Below are positions 19,810 to 27,978 of a DNA stretch of 64,000 bases, piece after piece. Location of the stretch: the NCBI GenBank assembly GCA_903919145.1, contig CAIXGW010000016.1, positions 1 through 64,000 on the forward strand, given 5' to 3'. This DNA comes from an uncultured Myxococcales bacterium. Lineage in GTDB: Bacteria > Myxococcota_A > UBA9042. Under the pieces are notes generated by a model, which made no database searches, had not been told where the DNA came from, and worked only from the letters and a program-made list of their open reading frames with translations. The translations under genes were made by a program, and so were the position numbers. Each line of letters opens with the position of its first letter. The first letter of the stretch is position 1.

Positions 19810-21147
19810 CTACTTGAGACCGTACTGCGGGTCTTCGGCGGACGTGGCGTCTTTGCTGGAACCTGCTGCATCGTCAGTAGCTTGTCCGGTCGCGGCGGCG
19901 GCCGTGGGGGGGGCCTGGTCGGCCGGGCCCTTGGCCAGCGGGCTTCGCGAGGTGCGCTTGAAGGTGTCGCGGTCGCCTGTGGCCGGAGCCAGGGGTAGCG
20001 TCTCCAGTTCATCGAACAACAGGTTGTCTGCAGCCGCCGGAGCGCCACCGTCCTTGTTTTGCCAGGCCAATATCTGCGCTGCAGCCGGGATCCTCTCGGT
20101 GATCTCCGCCGCGGAGGGGCCTTGGTCCGCCTCGGTCATCCACGCGGGCATGGCGCTGGCGCCCAGGGGCTTGACCGGCTGGGTCCTAGACAGCGGTCGA
20201 GACAGCGTGGGTAGGGGCAAGTTGGGCTGGGTCTCTGCATCCACCGACACCTCCGCATCGGCCAAAGCCGCACTGGCAGCCGCCAGCTCAGCCTCGGTCG
20301 GCATGGTGACGATGTCGGTGTCCTCAGAGGCCATCGTTCGGATCAGCCGGCCAAAGGGCGTGGACTTCTCGTCGTCGCGGACCTCAAGGATTCGCAGAAG
20401 CAGCACTGTGATGTTGTCTTTGCCGCCACCTTCTAGCGCCGCCTGGATCAGCGCCTGCCCAGCGGCCTTGGGGTCATCGCGATGGGCGGCCAGAATCTCA
20501 GAGATCTGCTCGTCCTCGACCATGTCGGTCAGTCCGTCAGTGCACAGCAGATAGAGGTCGCCATGTTTGTAGTCCACCAGCTGCACATCTGGCTCGACCA
20601 TGTCGCGCAGGCCGACGGCACGCACGATGACGTTCTTGCCGGCAAACTGCTTGATCTGCTGGGCCGACATCGGCCGCGTGCGGATGTAGTGGTTGAGCAG
20701 GCTGTGATCGTCGGTCAGCTGATCCAATTCGTCTTGGCGATAGCGGTAGATGCGGCTGTCGCCCACGTGGACCAGGCCCAGGCGCTGAGCGCTGGCCAAG
20801 ATCCCCACCACGGTAGTGCCCATGCCCTTGTGCAAGGCGTTGGCGTTGGCCTGGTTTAGGACTTCGCTATTGGCGAACCGGACTGAGGCGTCCAGGGCCC
20901 GTCCTTCTTCGCTGGACTGCAGCAGGCTCTCTGCCGGCCACTTGAATTCGGGGCGGAAGCGGTCCATCGCCAAGAAGCGCAACATGGCGTCGGCGGCGAT
21001 CTGGCTGGCTAGCTCGCCCGACGCATGGCCGCCCATGCCATCGCAGACCAAGAAGATCCCGGACTCGGAGGCCACGCGAAAGGCATCTTCGTTGTTCTTG
21101 CGCTCGCGGCCGACGTTGGTTTCGCCGTAGTGCTGGAGCTTATACAT
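19810..21147 (-). CDS. PP2C-family Ser/Thr protein phosphatase with a disordered C-terminal tail
   Basis: Residues 1-255 form a complete bacterial PP2C (Stp/PppA-like) phosphatase: RKNNEDAF (17-23), CDGMGGHASGE (35-45) with the metal-binding Asp36-Gly37, HVGDSRIY (127-134), LLCTDGLTDMV (200-210) and GGKDNITVLLL (241-251), whose Asp204 and Asp244 complete the two-metal centre. The remaining 190 residues are rich in Ala, Pro, Asp and Thr and look disordered; they may bind partners or be phosphorylated. No signal or membrane segment, so it is cytoplasmic. It is the natural counter-enzyme of Ser/Thr kinases such as the two at 48.6-52.5 kb, but pairing with them is inference. No strong Shine-Dalgarno precedes the ATG. 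It may be the last gene of the group starting with the M16 peptidase at 27797. Confidence 0.93.
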   Translation of the reverse strand: MYKLQHYGETNVGRERKNNEDAFRVASESGIFLVCDGMGGHASGELASQIAADAMLRFLAMDRFRPEFKWPAESLLQSSEEGRALDASVRFANSEVLNQANANALHKGMGTTVVGILASAQRLGLVHVGDSRIYRYRQDELDQLTDDHSLLNHYIRTRPMSAQQIKQFAGKNVIVRAVGLRDMVEPDVQLVDYKHGDLYLLCTDGLTDMVEDEQISEILAAHRDDPKAAGQALIQAALEGGGKDNITVLLLRILEVRDDEKSTPFGRLIRTMASEDTDIVTMPTEAELAAASAALADAEVSVDAETQPNLPLPTLSRPLSRTQPVKPLGASAMPAWMTEADQGPSAAEITERIPAAAQILAWQNKDGGAPAAADNLLFDELETLPLAPATGDRDTFKRTSRSPLAKGPADQAPPTAAAATGQATDDAAGSSKDATSAEDPQYGLK

Positions 21148-21396
21148 TCAGAGCACTCAAGCTGACGGTCAGCGCGTTGCGGCGGTCAAGGGAGGCGGAT
21201 GCGGGCACTGGAGGGCGATGGGGCAGCGGTTTCTGTAGCAGATCGCCTCCTTGCATCCGACCGACTAGCGACGGCTGATCAGCGAAAGCGCGCCGCAGTC
21301 TGCCCAGACAGAAGCAAGCCGTGCGCCCCTTCGGCCCAAGAATCGCCTCAATTGCGCCGGGCCGTCAAGCGCAGGGCCAGAGCCCCTTGCCGCGTC

Positions 21397-22293
21397 TCAG
21401 CCCAGCAGGCCCAAGGTCTTCAACTCTGCGGCCAGCGCGTCGCGGGTGGCGTCGGTGGCGGTGATGAGAGGAAGGCGCGCCACCGGCTCCATGATTCCAA
21501 GCAGGTGCATGGCCATCTTGATCGGCTGGGGATTGGGCTCGCCAAACAGCAGGCGGACGAGCGGCAACAGCGCCACCTGGTCTCGCGCGGCCTGCTCGAT
21601 GTTGCCGGCGCGGAAGTTGCGGTACAGGGCGGCCGTCAGTGCCGGTGCCACGTTGCTCATCACCGAAATCACGCCCCGGCCCCCCACAGAGTAGGAGGGG
21701 ACGCAAAGCGCGTCCTCGCCCGACAAGACAGGGAAGGCAAATTCCGTGCGGCCGATGATGTCCTGCAGCTGCTCCAGCGATCCGGCGGCTTCCTTGAGGG
21801 CGATGATGTTGGGGTGCTTGGCCAGCTGGGCCACGGCAGGCGGCAGCAGGTTGACGCCGGTGCGCCCCGGCACGTTGTAGAGCACGATCGGCACGGCCGA
21901 AGCGTCAGCCACCGCCTCAAAGTGGGCAATCAGGCCGGCCTGGGTCGGCTTGTTGTAGTAGGGGGTGACCACCAACGCCCCGTCGATGCCCAGCTGGCAG
22001 GCCTTCTTGGTCGTGGCCACGGTCTTGGCGGTGCTGTTGCCGCCGGTACCGGCAATCACCGGCACCCGGCCCGCCGCCGCCTGGACCACGGTAGAGACCA
22101 CCAGCTCGTACTCGTCTTCGTCCAGGGTGCTGGCCTCTCCGGTGGTACCACAGACCACAATGCCATCAATGGTGCCGGCGATCTGCTGTTCTACCAAGCG
22201 CTTGAGGGCCGGCACGTCGACGCTGCGCTGGGCATCGCTGCAAAACGGCGTGACGATGGCGGTAAAGGTTCCTTCGGCGATGAAATTGGCCAT
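21397..22293 (-). CDS. dapA: 4-hydroxy-tetrahydrodipicolinate synthase
   Basis: The 298-residue protein condenses pyruvate with aspartate semialdehyde in the lysine/diaminopimelate pathway. It has the full DapA active site: Thr50-Thr51 in VCGTTGEAST, Tyr139 in LYNVPGRTG, Arg144, and the Schiff-base Lys167 in IIALKEAAG. Length is typical for the family. The start at 22293 (MANFIAEG) is chosen because GGAG lies eight bases before it; the longer frame only adds a 12-residue hydrophobic stretch. It sits between a HEAT-repeat gene and the PP2C gene in the same direction. No other lysine-pathway gene is in the window, so it is not in a dap operon here. Confidence 0.96.
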   Translation of the reverse strand: MANFIAEGTFTAIVTPFCSDAQRSVDVPALKRLVEQQIAGTIDGIVVCGTTGEASTLDEDEYELVVSTVVQAAAGRVPVIAGTGGNSTAKTVATTKKACQLGIDGALVVTPYYNKPTQAGLIAHFEAVADASAVPIVLYNVPGRTGVNLLPPAVAQLAKHPNIIALKEAAGSLEQLQDIIGRTEFAFPVLSGEDALCVPSYSVGGRGVISVMSNVAPALTAALYRNFRAGNIEQAARDQVALLPLVRLLFGEPNPQPIKMAMHLLGIMEPVARLPLITATDATRDALAAELKTLGLLG

Positions 22294-22383
22294 GGCGAGC
22301 TCCGGGATGGAAAGAAGGAGACTGAGCAAGGGCAGAGAAACGAGGGCAAGGGCAGGACCGCCGGCCGCGGCGGCTGTCTGCAG

Positions 22384-23040
22384 CTAGCGGTTGGCGCGCT
22401 TGGCGGCTCGGTCCGAGTGCCGCTGCAGCGCTGCCACAATGGCATCGCGAACCGCCAGCTCTGACTCAGGCTCTAGGCGATCGTCCAACATGCTGCGGGC
22501 TTTGGCTTCGTCGACGTCGCCAAGCGCATAGGCGGCGGCTTCGCGCACCAGCGGGTCGGGGTGGAGCAGGTGTTCGCCCAGCACCGGCACGGCTGCCGCG
22601 CCAAAGCCGACGCCCAGAGCCCGCAGCGCCACCCGGACGGTGCCCACGCTGGCAGAACGGGCGCGAAGGGCCTCCATCAGCACGGCTTTGCTGGCGGTGC
22701 AGGGGTACCACTGCAGCCAGCCCAGGGCTCGCAGCCGTACCGGAGTGTCCATGCGCGGCGCAGTGGCCGTCTCGATCAGCAGCTGCATCACGTCGGGGCC
22801 GATACGCTGCAGCACCTGGGCGTCCACCTGGGGGTGTGGGGCCTGCAGCAGCTCCCATAGCCGGTTCGCCTGGCCTGCTTTGGACGCTGTTGGCGCCGCG
22901 TGGCCAGGCGTGGCAGCTTGCAGTGGTACCGGCAGCCACGCAGCCAGGGCCAACGCCACGGCGGCAGCCGCCCATTGCGCACGCCGAGCGCTGGACTTGG
23001 CTGGGGAAAGATTGGGTGCACAAAGAGTCAAAGTCCGCAT
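22384..23040 (-). CDS. Secreted HEAT-repeat protein
   Basis: The 218-residue protein begins with a long basic stretch, a hydrophobic core (AAAAVALALAAWLPVPL) and a likely signal-peptidase site after LQAA. The rest consists of alpha-helical HEAT-like repeats, for example HLLHPDPLVREAAAYALGDV, a pattern typical of PBS-lyase HEAT repeats. These act as protein-protein scaffolds. The next upstream gene (23146-26208) ends in a similar helical region, so the two products may interact; this is inference. The start is uncertain: the ATG at 23040 has GAGG almost touching it, and a GTG at 23103 in the same frame would add 21 residues. Confidence 0.75.
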   Translation of the reverse strand: MRTLTLCAPNLSPAKSSARRAQWAAAAVALALAAWLPVPLQAATPGHAAPTASKAGQANRLWELLQAPHPQVDAQVLQRIGPDVMQLLIETATAPRMDTPVRLRALGWLQWYPCTASKAVLMEALRARSASVGTVRVALRALGVGFGAAAVPVLGEHLLHPDPLVREAAAYALGDVDEAKARSMLDDRLEPESELAVRDAIVAALQRHSDRAAKRANR

Positions 23041-23145
23041 TCCTCTATCGTAGGCCCGCCGGCAAAGGAAAACAACCGGGCCTGCCGTTCTATGCCGCAC
23101 CACCGCTACAGCACCCTACGGCACCTGGCGATCGCCGCCGGCAGG

Positions 23146-26100
23146 TCATTGCAGCTCGCCCTTGCCGGTGGTGGGGGTGGCCGCCGCAGCTGGCTCGGCC
23201 GCGGACTCGGCGGGCTGCTGGGCGACCGCGTCCACCACAGCTTGGCGAAGCTGTCGCCCGGTCAAGCCCATGGTCAGGTAAGCACTTTCGCGATAGCGGT
23301 TGGCGGTGGCGCGGGTCAGCCTTCCGGCGGCAAATTCGGCTTCGACTTCTGTATAGAAGCGATAGACGTCGATGGCGGCCAGGGCCAGATCGCGCACGGT
23401 CAGTCGCTGGGGAGCATCGATGAGCTCAGAAACCTCAGTAGAATCAGTGGCTGTGCGCAGGGCTGACAGGGCGCCCTCTGTGCCCAGCGCCTTGAGCCCG
23501 GCCACTGCCAGCACCTTGCCAATGGCGCTGCGGCCAGAAAGGGCTGCCAGCAGGGCCGGTTCCGCATCCAGGCGCAGGGTGGCGATGGGCTCGCCGGCCA
23601 GCTGCGCCATGGCCAGCTTGGGGTCGACCGTGTGCCAGCGCGGCTGGCGGTAGTGATCGTCCGAGGCCAGCCCGGCCAGCACGCGGCGCAACCCGGCCAC
23701 CCGGCGGTGCTCTACCAGCAGCGACGCTGCCCACCAGCGGTCATCGGCGTTGCGCAAGGCCAGCAGCCCGTCCAGATGGCTCTCTATGCGGTCAAAGCGC
23801 TGGCCCAACGCGCTGGTGATGGCAGAACCCTCGGCGACCTCGCCCTCTGGCTGGGCGGCCGCCAGGCCGGCCACCACTTGGCGGGCGGTCGTCATTAGCG
23901 CAGCGGTGGCGGTGACGGCATCGGCTTGGTCCAGCGGCGCCAGTACGGCGTGGAGGTCCAGCAGGAGTACGGCGGCGTCGATGCTGCCCACCTGACCCAG
24001 CGCTTGCAGATCGCGGGGATCGATGCGCGGACCCGCCGCGTTGAGGCGGCGGTAGCCTTTGACCAGGGCGGCTGCGGCTTGGGGAGTCTTGGCGGCCAGC
24101 AGGGCTGCTGCGGCCTCATGCCGGCGTACGTCGGCGGCGATCCACTCTTGCAGCGGCTCGCTGGCCACCTCGCCGAGCTTGAGCACGTCGCCTTCGTCCA
24201 GCCTGGACTCGGCCAGTTGGCGGATCTCGGCGGCGGGGCGCCCAGGGGTCACGCCGGCAAAGGCCCACTCTGCAACAGCGGCGAGCAATTGCCCTGCAGT
24301 GTCCGGGTCTACGTCGGCCTCTGCACCGGTTGCGGGCACTGCCAGCTGCAGCAGCACCGCGTGGGCCCGGTGCTGGACTTGCGGGTTGGGGTCGTGCAGG
24401 GCGCCCAGGAGCAGCTTGGCCAGGGCTGGGGCAAGGTTATCTTTCCAGTCAGCTGCTTTGCGGCCAGTCGCGCTGACCTTGGCAAAAGATTCGCCGCGGG
24501 CGACGGCTGCCAGCGCTTGGGCGCGGAACCCTGAATTGCGCTCGACTTCCGCAGCGTAGTGCTCCGCGGCTACCAAGCCGCCCGGGCCGCGCTGCCAGGC
24601 TTCAAAGGCCTTCTTCCGGGCTTCGTCGCTCATCGCGGCGTCGGGGCCAATCAGCAGCGGGCCTGCCACTCCCTGGGCGCTGTGCTGCTGCAAAGTCCTG
24701 CAGGCGCCGTCGATACTTGGCCGCACCAGGGCCAAGGGGCCGGCTGCCACCGTGATGCGCCCGGCCGCCGGAATCGCCTGCACCGCCGCCTCCAAGACCT
24801 GCTCAGCCGAGGCGTCCTGCAGCAACTCTGGGTAAAGCTTCCAATAATCGCCTGGAAGGTCGTAGATCGCCGCGGCGGCCAGATATTCGGCTACCTGGTC
24901 GGAGCTGGCCAGAGACAGGGCGAACTGCCCAGCAAGGTAACGAGTCGCCGCGCTCAGCTCGGCCGGCGTGGCCGCCACCCTGCGCAGCTGCAGGATGTGG
25001 TCCTCTAACACCCCCAGCGCTTCGCCCACGACTTCGGGCTTGAGCGACGCTTCGATCATCCAGCGGCCAGCCTGGCGGCGCCCCTCTAGACCCGAGTAAA
25101 TTCCATAGGTCCAGCCGCGCTTTTCGCGCAAGTCGCTAAACAGGCGCGACGAAGCCGACCCGCCCAGCACTTGATTGGCCACCGTCAGCTGCGGCCAGAT
25201 TCGCGACCGCCGCGGCGGGCCTGGCGCGACCTGTACCAACACGACCTGAGCAGCGGCCGGCACGTCGATGATGTGGCAGGTGTCGCCAGTGGCGGCGCGC
25301 GGCAGCGGCACCGAGGGAGGGGTGTTGGGCCGCTCCAGCGCCGCGCCAAAGATCCCATCCAGCGACTTGGCCAATTCCTCGGGGCGCAGATCGCCCACCG
25401 CCACCAGCGTTGAGCCGCCCAGGCGCGCCGAAGCCTGCCACGCTTCCACCAGCTGCTTCTTTTGGATCTTGGCCAAGCTGGCCAGCGTCGCTCCCTTGGA
25501 GGCATAAGGGTGACCCTGGCCAAAGACCAGCTGGCGAGCCAGGTTGTGGGCCAGCGCCTCGGCGTCGCCCTGCTCGGCGCGCAGCTCTGCCGCCAGCTGC
25601 TGGCGCAGCGAGGTGATGGTGGCCGCGTCAAACTGCGGCTCCAGCAGCGCCTCCGCAACCAAGCCGAGGAAGGGCACCAGGTTGTGGCTCAGCACCTGAC
25701 CCTCTACCACAATGGCGTCGGCCGCTGCCGCGATCTGCAGTTGCCCGCCCAATGCCTCGGTCGCTTGGACCCATCCACCGCCGGGGTGACGCTTGGTGCC
25801 CTTGGTCAACAGCTGCGCGGCCATGCCCACCGTACCCTCGGGCCAGCGAAAGCCTTTGGGAGTCCACTCGTGGCTGCGGCCGCCCGGCAGGATCCAGCGC
25901 AGGTGCACGATGGGCTGGTCGTCGCGGACCACCGTCAGCAGCTCGACACCGCCGCCGGGCGTTCTGCGCACGCCCTGGGTCGCCACGGCGGGAAACTGAG
26001 CAGCTACCTTGCCCTGTACGGCAGGTCGGTCAGGCCACGGCGCTTCGGACGCTGGCTCTGGTACCTTGGGCGGCGGTTGGACAATTGGCGCGCCGCAGCC

Positions 26101-26208
26101 AGCCAGGCCAAGGAAGCCTGCAGCGAACAGCGCACCAAAAACAGCCATCGGGCCCAGCGCTCTGATTGAGCTCAGCACAGACATTGGGCCACAGCGCAGC
26201 TTGCTCAT
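23146..26208 (-). CDS. M16-family lipoprotein without the zinc motif, with a HEAT-like C-terminal half
   Basis: A lipoprotein signal ends at Cys38 (LGLAGC). Residues about 60-505 carry the M16 peptidase fold (LGGSASSRLFSDLREKRGWTYGIYSGLE; paired M16 domains), but the place of the HxxEH zinc motif reads GMAAQLLTKGT, so no catalytic residues remain. Residues about 540-1000 look like alpha-helical HEAT/ARM repeats (VQHRAHAVLLQLA, NADDRWWAASLLVEHRR). Its ATG overlaps the stop of the active M16 gene (ATGA), indicating translational coupling. This is the usual active/inactive M16 pair, in which the inactive partner helps form the substrate chamber. The HEAT extension is not part of ordinary M16 proteins and could tether the pair to other envelope proteins. 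Substrate unknown. Confidence 0.88.
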   Translation of the reverse strand: MSKLRCGPMSVLSSIRALGPMAVFGALFAAGFLGLAGCGAPIVQPPPKVPEPASEAPWPDRPAVQGKVAAQFPAVATQGVRRTPGGGVELLTVVRDDQPIVHLRWILPGGRSHEWTPKGFRWPEGTVGMAAQLLTKGTKRHPGGGWVQATEALGGQLQIAAAADAIVVEGQVLSHNLVPFLGLVAEALLEPQFDAATITSLRQQLAAELRAEQGDAEALAHNLARQLVFGQGHPYASKGATLASLAKIQKKQLVEAWQASARLGGSTLVAVGDLRPEELAKSLDGIFGAALERPNTPPSVPLPRAATGDTCHIIDVPAAAQVVLVQVAPGPPRRSRIWPQLTVANQVLGGSASSRLFSDLREKRGWTYGIYSGLEGRRQAGRWMIEASLKPEVVGEALGVLEDHILQLRRVAATPAELSAATRYLAGQFALSLASSDQVAEYLAAAAIYDLPGDYWKLYPELLQDASAEQVLEAAVQAIPAAGRITVAAGPLALVRPSIDGACRTLQQHSAQGVAGPLLIGPDAAMSDEARKKAFEAWQRGPGGLVAAEHYAAEVERNSGFRAQALAAVARGESFAKVSATGRKAADWKDNLAPALAKLLLGALHDPNPQVQHRAHAVLLQLAVPATGAEADVDPDTAGQLLAAVAEWAFAGVTPGRPAAEIRQLAESRLDEGDVLKLGEVASEPLQEWIAADVRRHEAAAALLAAKTPQAAAALVKGYRRLNAAGPRIDPRDLQALGQVGSIDAAVLLLDLHAVLAPLDQADAVTATAALMTTARQVVAGLAAAQPEGEVAEGSAITSALGQRFDRIESHLDGLLALRNADDRWWAASLLVEHRRVAGLRRVLAGLASDDHYRQPRWHTVDPKLAMAQLAGEPIATLRLDAEPALLAALSGRSAIGKVLAVAGLKALGTEGALSALRTATDSTEVSELIDAPQRLTVRDLALAAIDVYRFYTEVEAEFAAGRLTRATANRYRESAYLTMGLTGRQLRQAVVDAVAQQPAESAAEPAAAATPTTGKGELQ

Positions 26209-27797
26209 GGAAGCTCCGATCCCGCGGCAGCCGGGGTGGCATCAGCGGCGGGAGGCACGGCGGGAGAAGTAGGCGGCTCGGCAGCGGCAGCCGGGGTCGG
26301 GTCGCGGCTTTCCTGGACCGCCCACTGCTTTTCTGCACGGGCGACCCAATCCGGCTTGGCCGCGGCTTTGGTGGCGGGCATCGCAGCGGGTAGGGCATCG
26401 ACTTCTGCCTCGCGGTCCCAGCGCAGCCAGGTGCGCGCCACCGCCTTGACGGCCTCGGCGGTCACCGCCCGGTAGCGCGGCAGCAACTCGCTGAGCTTGT
26501 TGGCATCGCCGTGCCAGGCCTCATAGGTGGCCAGCAATTCAGCGCGGGTGGTCGGGCTGCTGGCGGCGTTGACCCAGGACGCCTCAAACACGGTGCGCGC
26601 TCTCTGCAATTCCTCAGCGGTGATGCCATTTTGAGCGATATCGAGGATCTCCTGGCGGATCCGCCGCTTGACCTCCTGCATGGCCGCCGCCGAGGGCTCT
26701 GTCAGCTCAGCGTAGACCTGCAGCACGTCGTGGTCGCGGCGGCCGTGGGTTGCGGCGTAGTAAGCTGAAACTAGAGGCTTGTCTCGCACAAGCTTCTTTT
26801 CCAAGCGGCTGGCCTCGCCGCCGCCCAGGACTTGGGCCAGCAAATCGAGCGCGGCCGCGTCGGGCGATGGCTGCGCTGGGATCTTCCATGCCAATTGCAC
26901 GGCCGGTGCCTGGGCCAGCCCGTCTTTGATCGCCACAAAGCGGTGAGCCGCCGTGGCAGGTTCGGCGATCGGCTGGCGCTGGACCGCACCGCGCGGCTTG
27001 ACCCGCCCAAGCGTCGCTTCAATCAGCGGCCGCGCCTGCACCGCGTCGATGTCGCCAGACAGGACCAGCACGCAATTCTCGGGCGCATACCAGCGCCGCC
27101 AGAACTCGACAAAAGCCTGCAGAGGGGCAGCCTTGAGCTCTGCCGCCTCGCCGATGGTTGAGTGCTTGAGGGCCCAGGTGTCAAACACCTGCTCGACCAT
27201 TGCCAGCTGCGATCGGGCCAGCGGCTGGTTGTCATAGCGCTGGCCCATCTCTGCCAGCACGGCCTGCCGCTGGTTGTCGACGTTGGCCGCGTCGATCTTG
27301 AGGTTGGCAAATCGCTCTGCCTCTAGCCACAGCGCCAGCTCCAGCGCCGGCTTGGGCACGGCTTGGTAGTACCACGTGCGATCGGCGCTGGTGTTGGCGT
27401 TGACCTCGCCGCCCTGGGCCTCTAGCAGCTGAAGATGCTCCATTTTGCCAACGCGCTGGCTGCCCTGGAACATCATGTGCTCAAAGAAGTGGGCCAAGCC
27501 AGACAGGCCGCTTTGCTCATCGCGCGAGCCCACGTCGACCAGCACTCCCACTGCCACCAACGGCGCGGTGCGGTCGGTGTGGATCACCACCCGCAGGCCG
27601 TTGTCCAGGGAAAATCGCTGGGCAGTCCATGGTTTTGGCAAGGGGGGGACCACCGCTGGCGCCTCGACCGCCGGTGCCGCCGGGGCTGCCCTGCCGCTGG
27701 GCTTCTTGGCCGCGTACACTGGTAGGACCAGCACACCCACAACCGCAGCCATCGCCGCGAATGTTATGCATTTCAATGTTTTTATTGGGTATCGCAC
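26205..27797 (-). CDS. Secreted M16-family zinc metallopeptidase (active subunit)
   Basis: The mature protease carries the inverted zinc motif HFFEH (His103, Glu106, His107) and the third ligand Glu183 in QRQAVLAEMGQR, followed by the second M16 domain (LDLLAQVLGGGEASRLEKKL). I place the start at the GTG at 27797, not at the first in-frame ATG: GGGAGGTGA lies directly before it and it gives a clean signal peptide (MRYPIKTLKCITFAAMAAVV...VYAA). The earlier frame would run into aspS on the other strand. The 530-residue product is periplasmic or exported and would act with the inactive M16 lipoprotein whose start codon overlaps its stop. The C-terminal 30 residues are Pro/Ala-rich. Likely role: degradation of peptides in the envelope. 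Confidence 0.93.
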   Translation of the reverse strand: MRYPIKTLKCITFAAMAAVVGVLVLPVYAAKKPSGRAAPAAPAVEAPAVVPPLPKPWTAQRFSLDNGLRVVIHTDRTAPLVAVGVLVDVGSRDEQSGLSGLAHFFEHMMFQGSQRVGKMEHLQLLEAQGGEVNANTSADRTWYYQAVPKPALELALWLEAERFANLKIDAANVDNQRQAVLAEMGQRYDNQPLARSQLAMVEQVFDTWALKHSTIGEAAELKAAPLQAFVEFWRRWYAPENCVLVLSGDIDAVQARPLIEATLGRVKPRGAVQRQPIAEPATAAHRFVAIKDGLAQAPAVQLAWKIPAQPSPDAAALDLLAQVLGGGEASRLEKKLVRDKPLVSAYYAATHGRRDHDVLQVYAELTEPSAAAMQEVKRRIRQEILDIAQNGITAEELQRARTVFEASWVNAASSPTTRAELLATYEAWHGDANKLSELLPRYRAVTAEAVKAVARTWLRWDREAEVDALPAAMPATKAAAKPDWVARAEKQWAVQESRDPTPAAAAEPPTSPAVPPAADATPAAAGSELP

Positions 27798-27911
27798 AGT
27801 CACCTCCCCTGGCCCTGGCGGCGAGGGTAGCATCCCCGGGCCCGCGGTCAAAACCCCGCTCTGTGGCCAGCTGGGCTCGGCTGATCCCGGTAGCCGCCGC
27901 GCGGGTGCGGC

Positions 27912-27941
27912 TTGGAGCCCGCGGCCCGACTGTAGTAGCAT
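27912..27941 (+). promoter_or_regulatory. Candidate aspS promoter
   Basis: TTGGAG and TAGCAT are separated by 18 bases and end 37 bases before the aspS ATG, inside the 181-base divergent region shared with the M16 gene. The match to the sigma-70 consensus is only moderate and the region is very GC-rich. Confidence 0.25.
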
Positions 27942-27978
27942 CTGCGGCCCCGCGGCCCCGACCGCAAACGGAATCACC

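Noticed and set aside
27445..27978. Upstream extension of aspS by 178 codons
   Set aside because: The extra sequence overlaps the M16 peptidase gene on the other strand and is unlike AspRS; the ATG at 27979 gives the normal N terminus.
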